Shown one piece after another: positions 12,401 to 24,400 of a stretch of DNA of 64,000 nucleotides (its first letter is position 1; the number at the start of each line of letters is the position of its first letter). Source of the stretch: Sphaerolaimus hirsutus (Eukaryota; Nematoda; Chromadorea; Monhysterida; Sphaerolaimidae). The notes beneath the pieces are model-generated. The model made no database searches and was not told the origin of the DNA. It was given only the letters and a program-made list of their open reading frames with translations. A program made the position numbers and the translations under genes. The DNA is taken from positions 3,038,001 to 3,102,000 of the forward strand of contig OZ038458.1 of the NCBI GenBank assembly GCA_964036195.1, in the 5' to 3' direction.

Positions 12401-15400
12401 AAAAGCCTATATATTGAACCACCACAACCCTAGGGTTCAAAAGGGATTGACTTTTCGGGATCGGGATCGGGATTCACTTTTTGAGATTTCGGGATCGGGA
12501 TCGGGATTGGGGTTTCGGGATCGGGATCGGGATTGGTATTTTGAGATTTCGGGATCGGGATCGGGATTGGCCGGGATTGGGGTCACGGGATCGGGATCGG
12601 GATTGGGATTGTCATTTTTTCGGGATCGGGATTGGGGTCTAGGGATAGAGATTTTTATCACTGTTCTGGCATTCACAGTTGTTCATAAAGGTCTCAAAAC
12701 ACTGTTGGATGCCAGAAAAGTGACATAAAATGGACGCTGGGGGTTTGTGTTCACATTTTTGCATGCAAAAATGTCATTTTTTCACTTTTTATAATTTCCA
12801 CTATTTTTTCCGGGATCGGGATCCCGGACTTGGGAGATTCTCGGGATCGGGATTTGAAAGTTTTCGGGATCGGGATCGGGATTGGTATTTTTGGATTTCG
12901 GGATCGGGATCGGGATTGGGGTTTCGGGATCGGGATCGGGACTGCTAAATCCCGGAATCTCACGGGATCCGGGATCGGGATCCCGTTTGAACCCTACACA
13001 ACCCCCCAAACCCCCCCCCCCAACCCGCCCCCCAGAAAATTTTTCAGCTATCTATCCCTCCGGAGGAGCGATTTGCTATCTATCCAACCACTCGGAGGGT
13101 CAAAATTCAAGATACCCCTGGTGTGCCTTATGGTTGATACCCTATTTAATCCAAAAATCGTTAACAAAAAGAAATTTCACATTTTTGTCAGTGTGCTCCT
13201 ATCTGATCAATGCCGCACTGTGAAGATCTGCGATTTTGGCACCATGGTGAACATCAAGAACACCATGACTACTAATATTGGCAGCGCTTGTTGGATGGCA
13301 CCGGAAGTTATTAGAGGTTGATGTTTTTACATTAATTTTACAGAAGAATACGTGTATATCGATTTCGCAGATTCTCTATATTCGATACGATATCGTGATA
13401 CTTTTTCGGTCTCGATATGCGATATTATTCGGAAATTATCACAATCAAAGACTGTCGATAACCGGTACGATTTATTTGTTCAGCCCTAGAACTTTTCTTT
13501 CAACGAGCTGACTTGCAGGGTTCGGACGATATATCGTACAGAATATCGACTATTTAATCATACCGAATATCGATATCGAAAATTTAAAAAGTATCCGATA
13601 TCGACCATTTTTTCTATTGAATATCGATATCGAAAAGTCATATCATCCCAACCCTACTGACTTGACATCACCTCAATTCCAGGTACAAAATACACTGAAA
13701 AGTGTGACATATACAGTCTGGCCATCATCATGTGGGAAGTCTTGTCTCGGAGAAAGCCATTCAACGGATACCCCGCCTATACCATCCAATGGCAAGTGCC
13801 CAATGGCGCCCGACCGCCCCTGCTTGAAAACTGCCCCCGGCCCCTGGAGGAGCTCATGACAAAGTTGGTTTATGCGACGTTTGTGCATGCGGCATCAGTG
13901 TGACCAAGGACGTACGCAGGGGGGGGCGCCCATAGCTGGAATCGAGGGTGGCATTTTGGGGTGGGGGGGGGGTCCACCAGACTTTCGTGTCATCCCATTC
14001 TGTTGTACGTCAGCCGATTTTGATGCCGTTCGAGTATGTTGGGGTTTGGGGTCGGGGCTATGTGTAAATTTTTTTGTTTCTTCGAATAATTCCCCAGTCC
14101 CGAGATAAGGGGGTCTATAAAAACATGGTCATTTTGCATGGCCGATCTTGCTGATTGACTTTGAAGCTTAATAACTCGGCCATTTCTTGGCCGATTTGGA
14201 CCGTTCAACACTTAAAATGATCGGCACAACATGTAGATTTCGTTTTTGAGGTAGAATCAGTGACGTCTAAATTCCTTATGCCGATTTGACCAGGTTTTTA
14301 AACGCGAAAAATAAATTTTTCTGAACATGCTATCATATACTTTATACCACGAGAAGTCATATACCAAAAGAATGAGTTCGATATCTCTTTCCAATCAAAA
14401 GTTATTGTACTTCAAACTTTCGCCTCCCATCCACATAAAAAAACCGCTTAAAGAATGATGTGTGCAACTTCAAAACTCCATATCTCGACCGTTTCTCAAC
14501 CGATTTGCACCGATGAAGACTTAAAATGATCACAATAACCTGGAGATTCTATTGTGATGCTCAGATTATCTCTACTCATTTTCATAATGATAATTTCATA
14601 CAAGAGTTTGCATTATTTTATTGTATTGGAAATCTAATTAAATATACAGATTCTCACATATGGCTCCATTCCTTTACTATAGGGCCAAAATTTAGGGGGG
14701 GCGCCGCCCCCCCCCCGTTCGCCGGACTCGCTATACAATCCGCCCCCCCCCCCCCCGCTCAAAAATCCTGCGTACGTCCCTGTATGTGACGACAGCAAAA
14801 ATAGTGAAAAAGTCGAGTAAAGTAAAGTAAAAGAGTAACTCACTGGCAGATAATTAGTTCGAGAACTTAGAATTCAATTTTTTCGAAATGAACTTTTTGA
14901 ACTTATCGAGTGTGGACATTTCTCGCAGTCTTAATATATTTATTCCCGTCCAGGGAATAACAGGTGTAGGCTTCAGCCAAACAGTAAGGCCGCGTTTACA
15001 CGGATTTTTTGTGACAACTCGACGACATAAAAAGTTCAATAAGTTGAGTAAAAAAATTCCATATTCATGAGAAAAAGTGGTCAACTATACATTCTCCCTA
15101 GGTGAATATGCATGTCAAATTGCGGAATCGTGCTTGCAGCTCAAGCGTTGAAGACGTTTGAAAACATTTTGATGTTGTCGGAAGCTGTCGGGCAGTCTCC
15201 CGACAGCTTCCGACAACAGCAATATGTTTTCATACGTCTATAACTCCTGAACTTCAAGCACAATTCTGCAATTTGACATGCATATTCGCCAAGGGAGAAT
15301 GTATAGTTGACCAATTTTTCCTCATGATAATGGAACCTTTTTACTCAACTTATCGAACTTTTTAGCATTGTCGAGTCGTCACAAAAAATCCGTGTAAACG

Positions 15401-18400
15401 CGGTCTAAGACATGCACTCTGAGTGACCGCAGTGCAGTATTTATTTAGATATGTAGAGGGCTCAGCAGCTGTGGACATCAAACACCCCTGGGCAACAAAC
15501 ACCCCGGGACAAGAGCGTGCGCGCAGCGGGCCGCAATCACCCCTGGACAACGGCAACGCGTGCGATCAATACGCACGCGTTGCTGTTGTCCAGGTGTGAT
15601 TGCGGCCCACTGCGCGCACGCTCTTGTCCCGGGGTGTTTGTTGTCCAGGGCTGTTTGATGTCCAGGGGTTATTCGCCGTGTAGAGCAGTACACAAAAAGA
15701 CGGAGTAAAACAGCAAACACAAAACAGCGTCGTTTTTGTATTCATGCGCCCCAAAAACCAGAAATTTCCAGCAATATCTCTACTACGGCTGGTAAAAGTC
15801 TATTTCATGCCACACCATATTCACACTAAAAATCAGTGGCGCATATTTATTTACCTTTTACAGAGATGTACATACAAACTAATTAGGATCTCTCGCTGGA
15901 GAGTTATAGACAGTTGAATAGAAATTTCTTTGTCGCTGGCAAATTTCGCAAGGGAAAATAATAAAAAATGCAAATGTCTATAACTCTCAACTGAGAGACA
16001 CTACGTATCTGCAGTTTGTAATGTCTGTACAGAGTAGTATTTAGATGTCACTGCTTTTTGTCGCAAATATGAAACTTTTTCACATGTTTTTCCTGTCGTC
16101 ACACAAATGTCGTGTGAACGGTACTTTATTCAGCGGAATTCGGGTGCAATTCATTTTGCACGATTTGAGTTTTGTCTGGTCGAGTTGCCCCATATGTAGG
16201 TGATATTCACGCTCGCCCGTGTACTGGGGGCAGTCCTTGACTAGGGTTCAAACGGGATTGACTTTTCGGGATCGGGATCGGGATTGGTTTTTTGAGATTT
16301 CGGGATCGGGATTGGCTGGGATTGGGGTCACGGGATCGGGATCGGGATTGGCATTTTTTCGGGATCGGGATTGGGGTCATGGGATAGAGATTTTGGCCAA
16401 TGTTTTGGCATCCACAGTTGTTAATAAAGGTCTAAAAACACTGTTGGATGCCAGAAACGTGGCATAAAATGAACGCTGGGGGTTTGCGTTCACATTTTTG
16501 TATGCAAAAACGTCGTTTTTTCACGTTTGATTATTTCCACTAATTTTTCCGGGATCAGGATCCCGGACTTTGGAGTTTCTCGGGATCGGGATCGGGATTT
16601 GCAAAGTTTCGGGATCGGGATCGGGACTGCTAAATCCCGGAATTTCACGGGATCCGGGATCCGGATCCGCATCCCGTTTGAACCCTATCCCAGACCCTGT
16701 AAATTGTCACGCAAAGTGTCAAAAGTCATGTGAAATGACCTGGAAATGGTAAATCGTTCGCCGTTTCGAAGCGTATTTTACATGACTTTTGGCACTTTGC
16801 ATGATATTCAACGGAGCATATGACTTTTGATTGAATGGTATGTTTCATATGCCTTTAAAAGGCTTCACAACATTAGTTAGTAAACTACCGCGTAACCCCC
16901 CTTGAATAAGTCCCCATGTCGCTGTGAACCCCGCTAAATAAAACGCTAACCACCTTGCAGATGTTGGACAGATAAGCCAAATGACCGGCCAGATATTAAT
17001 GAAGTGTATCGGCAGCTGGTGGACATGCAGGCCGTGAGTGCAAATTTTTGTTTTTGAAAATTCCCGAATTCTATGGTGGCAGAATTCCCCGCACCGAAAA
17101 ATAGGAAAATTTACCGTTTACCCCAATTTTCATAATTTACCATACTGTACCGTCTACCGCAAAACCGTCTGCCACACTAAATTGTTACATCATCAATAGG
17201 GTTGGCAAGCGATTTTTTTTAAATACGATTTTTTTTATCGCAAACTCTACCGATTTTTTTTTAAATCGCTGGCGAAAATTTTGGTACTTAAGCACTAGGT
17301 AAAATGCGAAAATTTCGCGCAGTTTCGCATATAAATTACCTTAGTTTCTTGTTTTCACTTCTTATTTGCAGCAAATTTGGTGGGGTAGCATCTGTAGCAT
17401 CCTTTTATGTATGCTTTTACACGGGTAAGGTAAACCGTGAATCATTAGGGGGAGTATACACCATTGTGTTACATGATTTCTTATCAGAAATATATGCAAA
17501 TCCATCCACATTCACTCCTTAAATGATTTTGACTGTGTTCTCAGCGAGAACATGCATTTTCTGCCAAGAATATTTCAAATGGTCGATGAAATGTAGTTCA
17601 CACTGCAAATATAACAAATTTATTGCATCCAAAATTGAAAATAATTTTTTTTCAAGCTTTTCCAAAGCTCTACAGCAATTGAGGCCTCTACTTCTAAAAG
17701 TCGACAAGTCCACAAAGTGTGATTTTGAGTAAATCGCATTTTAAGTTTCGGACCCAATTCCAGGCCCGTGGTGCGTGTCCAATTTGGCTCTCTCATGCTT
17801 TCCATTAAGTTCCATATGTTAACAATAAAGTGTCAAATTTTCAGCCCCTGCTCTCAACCTTTATGTGAAAAATTGGGTGTCCAAAAATTTCTTCAATTCG
17901 CTTAGGACAGGGACGTATCCAGTATTTCTGAGCGGGGGGGGCTGTTTGTTTACGGAGCCCCGCGGACGGGGTGGGGGGGGGGGGCTCAGCCCCCCCCCAG
18001 TAAAATTTTGCCTACAAAGCAAGGGATTGGCGCCATTGGCGTTGGCGCTAGCGCCAGAAACCACTATATGTATGTAAACATACGCACATATACAGCGACG
18101 GGCACACGATTAACTGTAATTTCATGGATTTGAGTCCATGGGCGATCAACTGATAATTCCGTGTGTGCGGGACGAATGCGCACTTGCGTGCGAAAATTTT
18201 CACACGGTACCTTCAAATTTGGTACAAAAATTGCATTTTCCCGGAGTTTTTCCAGTCTTACCCCGGGAAGGGGGGTAGGGCTGCCGCCCCCCCCCGCTGG
18301 ATACGTCCATGGCTTAGGAGTACTAAATCTAAAGTATAAAAATATCTTAAAAAATCGAAGAGTATCTGAATAACACACTATTTTAAATGCAATTTCCCAA

Positions 18401-21400
18401 TTCATTCATTTTTATTATAAAATTATAAATATAAACCATAAAAAGCAATAAACATCAATATTCATACATAAAAACCCGAACCGCAGAAATTCCCCGGTTA
18501 TCTGGACCCGTTGCAATGCTACACGAGTCCCGAATCAGTATACGAAGACCCGGTAGTTTCAGCGGCGGACGGCATGCCCCTGGTCACGCCCATGTCACCC
18601 GCCAGTGCCCGACAGCCCGCCATTTCGGGCGAAAGTGACGGGCAAATTGACAATGGCGGGCAAATGGAGCAGGGCACTGAATTGGTGACGCAGTTTGACA
18701 CTGATGATTTTGGTGCTCGCCCGCCGCCATTGGTTGATGTGCTGGTCAGTGGGACGCACAGTTTTTCTGATTTCAGGGTTGTTGGAATGAAGAAGTGTGC
18801 TCTTTTTTCTTATTGGGGAGAGGAGAAGTGTGCTCGATATCATGGATATGTCAGATACGATACCTCGATTTTTTTATCGATATTGTGTCAAAATATTATA
18901 TAGCTGGGGTTTTGTAGATTTGGACACCCGCGGGGGTTCATATAGATAGTAAATCGCTCCTCCGGTGGGATAGATAGCCGAAAAAAAAATTTGGGGGGGG
19001 GGGTTCGCGGGGCTTCAATGTCCAAGGTATAGGTATAGAAGGAAGAAAAGCGGAAAACATCGCTAAAAGTAGGTGAAAAATAGGTATATAAACATATATA
19101 GTATGCAAAGTTGCTGCAAATAGGCTATAAAACACATGAACAGTGATTTTGAAGGTGAAAATGGGTGCGAAAAGGTGCGAAAATTAGCGATTTTGTGCCA
19201 CAATTTGGCCAAAATTTGGTAAAAATCGCTCAAGATAGATAGATAAATAGCTGAGGCGACCTCCGGGATAGATAGATAGCTGAGCTACCTCCGGGATGGA
19301 TAGATAGATAGCTGGCGGATTTGGGGGGACCCCCCCTCCTACTCAACCTCTGTTATATAGTGCAAAATACTTCATTTGTTGAAAAACTGTATATAAATAA
19401 TGTACTTAAAAACTGCAGTCATGCAGCATGGATTATAGATATGATAAAAACTACTATATAGTGGCGGATTCATAGTATTGTCACTTTCCAATTTTTATAT
19501 CCTTTGCTCTCGCGTCAAAAAGGCACTTCAAGTTGGCATTTTTCTTCAGACAAATATGTCAACTCATTCCAGGAAACACCGCCGCCTTGCTCATCTGGTG
19601 CGTTGACACCGCTGTCTGGTGGAATGAGGGGCAGAACTTACTCTGATGCAAGTTATGACCATGAAGCTGCTGGACTGAAACCTCCGCAGAGGAAAAATGT
19701 TGTGAGGAGTAGAAATGGTTGGTGGTTTTTGTGAAGTTTGATGAGTGTCTTTTGTGTCACAGTGGATGGTATCAGTGGTGTTGATTAGGTTATGGTGGAT
19801 AATCTGTGTTTGTGGTTATTTCCTCAGGTGATCATACCAGCCAAATCAGTGGAGGTGATAACAATTACCTGAAACCACAATTTCAGTGTAAATGTGATAA
19901 CACTTGATCATAATAAAGTGTTATCTTTTGCACATTTTTGTTAATTTGTTGCTGTGAATATTCCTACATTTTCCATAACACTTGAGACACCAAAAGGTGA
20001 CAATTCTACACCAGTCATATTCACCAATCTGTCAGTTGACCATTCATACAATAAAATTGTCCCAGTTGACAACTTTGTTCCACACATCACGTAAACTCAG
20101 ATCGCCGCGGCGGGTCATATGAAACTGCGTTGATCCGCGTGCAAGAATGCCCGGACATGCCCTTGCCCGACGAGCAGCCCGGCCCGTCCAGGGTGACCCA
20201 AGTTGACAGGCCTGGCAGATTGTCTATACCGACTGCGAGAAAGTCTAGTTGGTTACAGGGTGGCTCGTTTGCAGTGGCGTAGACAGTGGGGTCGGCCGCC
20301 CCCTCCCTTCCCGGGCCTGACCTAACATGTACCAGGAATGGCACTTTCACAAAGCCATTTTGTAGGCTTTTTTCAAAAAAATTGCGCGCACGTGCGCATT
20401 TTGTCGTCACACGGCAGGTATTTCCATTTCGCCGGTTGCGACAGATTCAAAACTCGTGCAAATTTACACACAAACGTTCACGTTGCAGTATATGTGTGTT
20501 AAATGCATACATATACCGTGGTATTTGACGCCAATGCCAACGCCAATGGCGCTTTTTCTTCACAATATCGGTCAATTTTTTTTGTTTGTTTTTTGGGGGG
20601 TGCCGCCCCCCCCGTTCGCCGGACACTGTATACAATCCGGCCGCCCCGCTCAAACATCCTGGCTACGCCACTGCTCGTTTGTGTCTTTAGTTTTTGACCG
20701 AGACATAAAAGTCTCAAATTTTGTCCGGACACTGTGACCAGGTAATCTAATTAAATCTAAATAAAAGTATATATCATTTGCAAATACACAGATTTGTCCG
20801 TTTCGTCGGCTGATAAATCGCCTGTTGAATTGCCACCCGCTTACAACGCGATCGAACCAGAGCTACAAGTAATTTTTTTTAAATTATGTTTTTGGCAATT
20901 TTCAACCCTTACATTGTTCTCACAGCCTATTCCGCCGCTGCACAACAACGAGTATTCGCATGGCATTTTTACTGAACACTGTCAGGTGAGCTGAGTTTTC
21001 AATTATCCCGTTTTTAAAAAAAAACGAAATCGGGCAGTTATCGAAAGCTCCCGTATGTGATAAATGAGCCAACATGAATAAGTATATCAAACAAGCATCA
21101 GAAAAAGTCAAATACTTCGAAATGGCTCCAGATAAATAGATAGATAGCTGGCGGCTCGGTTCAAGGTGTTCAGTGCATATAGTCGCCAAAAAATTCCCTC
21201 GTGATAGATAGACAGCTGGAGCGTTTTTGGGGTAACCCCCCCCCCAGAAAAAACCTACACCCCTGAGGAGCAGAGCAGGGTGTAGAAACCTATTGACTTT
21301 GAGTTGATTTAACCTTCGCACAAATCATCAATGTTTAATTTTCAGGTGGCAGATGCTTACGTTGCCGCCATGCACGAATACGACGATTTGAAGCGAAGAA

Positions 21401-24400
21401 AGTGAGTACATTTTCCGGTTGGGACGATATATTGTATCGAGTATCGACGATTTTTCATATCAAATATCGGATATCGACCATTTTTTTCCTTTCGAATCGA
21501 TATCAAAATCAAGGGTCCACATCGATATCGAATATTGGAAAGTTATATCGCCCGACCCTAATTTGTATTTGTCTTTTTCTGCATGTATTGTGTTGCGTGT
21601 TATTTTGCAAATTCATTTTGCAGACGAGAATGCATAGGGACTCTGTCGCGCCGACACAAGGACGAGAATAGAAAACGAGAGTTGGATGAACAAGCGCTGA
21701 TCAAGGTGACTTTGTCAACTCGTTGGCTTTGAATGCCCACATGCTACAGCCAGTGTGTAATGTCAAATGTCCCCAGGCCCCAGATTTAATTGGGCAGGCA
21801 GATTTCTGCCCTCCGCGCCCGGCACCTGACACGCCCGTCATGCACGCCAGGCAAAACGAGATTCAATTGCGCCCCGCATGCCAGGCGCCTGACACGCCCG
21901 ACGCGCCTGCCAGGCATGCCCTCACGAGTGCCTGGCTTGCCTGAAAATTGCAAAATGAGATTTAATTGTGAGGGCATGCCTGGCAAAATTTAACAGAACA
22001 TGAAAAATGTGCCCTGCATCCTCAGAGGTGCAGGGCAGGTAACTTTTCATGTTTTCAGTTTGACTTTTTCCACAGTGTATCCAAATATTTTTTGTATCCA
22101 AATCTTATTTTTCATGTATCCAAATCTTATGTTTTTGGTATCCAAATCTTGTTTTTTGTATCCAAAACTTTTGTTTGTGTATCCAAATCTTATGTTCATG
22201 CCTGTCCTGCCAGGCACCTGACAGCTGCCGCCTGGCATGCAATTAAATCTCGCTCTGCCTGGCGGTCGGGCGGAGTCTGTCAGGCGCCTGGCATCACCGG
22301 CGGGTGGTGCGGGCATGCCTACCCAATCAAATCTCGAATTGCCAGACATGCCCGTCATGTCCTCCCTCTCAGGGATAATCTGCCCAATTAAATCTGGGGC
22401 CAGGGGTCAAAATACATGCTTATCATGGAACACACAATGCCATCCACTTTTTTAAATTCCCAATTTCGTTCTATCACCCAAATGCTTTGAACCTGTGACA
22501 GTGATCCACAGTGACATGACACTCCTTACGCGCAGTTATTTATGTCTCACGGTGGCAGCGTGCCAATGATAATAAAAGCACGCGTGAAAAATTATTGTTG
22601 TGAATTGTAAAACGTTAAACAGCAGGGGGGTTTTTAATGAAAAATCGTTGGCACGCTTCCAGCGTGAACCATGCTTGCAAGGTGCAAAATCACTGGAGTA
22701 TAAACACTACAGCTTTTCATTTACAGCAACAATTGATCGATTATCGGGATGTATTAAAGGAACAGGTCACATCGAAAAGATCCTGATGAAGCTGTGTACA
22801 CAAATTTTGTAAATTTCATTTTGCCCACGCATTTTTTTGAGCGATCCTATAAATTGGGTAGGGTTGATTGAATTTTTACGCATTTTGTGTTTTGCAGTTT
22901 TTTAGATATACTTTCAGCACACACGCACGTAGTTTATCATGATAAAAATGACACAAGGTTATGTTGATAGTTTGGCCCTATAGTTGACAAGGACACCAAA
23001 TGTCAACCGGTCCCCATTCCAATTCAAAGCTTGCTGACGGGTAACATCGCGCATTATTGTATACACCTAGGCATACTTACTTGAAGTCGCTTGTGTATAC
23101 TCGGTGGACAGCACACTCAGTATGGAAACTTACCATAATAATATGAATAAAATCTTGTGATAAATTTCGTAATCAAGTATTCCAAGGTAAAAACAAAATA
23201 TTATGATGAAAAAACTGTATAATTTTTGGTCCACTATTCAGATGGGTTATGGTAGGTTTTCGTAGTAAGTGTGATGTCCGCCAAGTATACATTGCATATA
23301 CCGCAATATTCCTTTGAACACTAGCTTCATTGGAACGTCGTTGGTCGGCCCGTCAGCCTGATTTGAATTAGGATGGGAATTAGTTTGATGTCCTTGTCTG
23401 CTAGTGTGTAGCAGAGTTGTTAAAAGTACCCAACTTTTTTCAAAGTATACATGAAAGTAAAGTATTTATTTTTTACTCACCCCCTGAGTACAGAAAACGT
23501 AAAGAAAAAAATTTAGAGTAAACATGAGTAAAATACTTTTTCTCCTAGGAAACGTATAAGTGAGTATTTTTTGACAATTTTCACTTTCAAACTCACTAGT
23601 TAATGTGTTATTTGTCTATTTTAAACTATTTTTGGAAATTTTTCCGTATTTTTCGTTGTTGTTTTTTTCTTTTTCCGCGTCTATGCCTTGGAAAAGCCTT
23701 TAAAAAGCCGATCTGAAATACGTTTTCTGTACTCGAGTACTTAAAAAAGTATCCGTAAAAGCGAGTACAGGTACTTTTTTCGAAGTATACGTAAACGTTT
23801 ACTCAGTACTCGAGTATACGTACTTTTTGCGTAAACGTAAATACGTTTTAACAACTTTTGTGTGTAGGGCCTTTGTGACCGAGTGGGAATTATTGGGACG
23901 TTTTTTCGATTCATTTTATTCGATAAAGATACAGGTGCGGATAGGGTTGGCCGATGTTTTTTTTAAACGTTTTTTTTTTAAACATGACGTCCGAAATGTG
24001 TTTTTTTTAAAACATCGGCCGAAATTTTTAGTACTAAGCACTAGGTATTTTGCAAAATTTTTGCGCGCAAGCGCGCAATTTTACACAGAAATTGACATTT
24101 GTGGTTGTTTTCATTGGTTTTGTAGCATTTTTTGTATCAAAGCATCCATTTCTATGTGCTATCATGGGTTTATAAGCCGTCATATGTTGCTGTAGTATAT
24201 AATATTGAGATAATGTGCTTCCAGGTACCTCCATAGTCTGTAACTTAACTCTCAAAGTAACAACCTCCTTTTATAACCTTGTTTGATCACTGTTCCGTGC
24301 TAAACTTCACCTGAAGTCACGAACATTTGACTATAAGGCGATATACGAACATGTCGACAAAAAATGGCCATTTTTGACACAAATCACCACTTATAATGCT

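Noticed and set aside
12414-12728. Frames rich in RDRDRDWG or PDPDPE repeats (also at 9159, 16219, 29000, 31156)
   Set aside because: They are translations of GGGATCGGGATT arms of transposons, open by repeat composition only.
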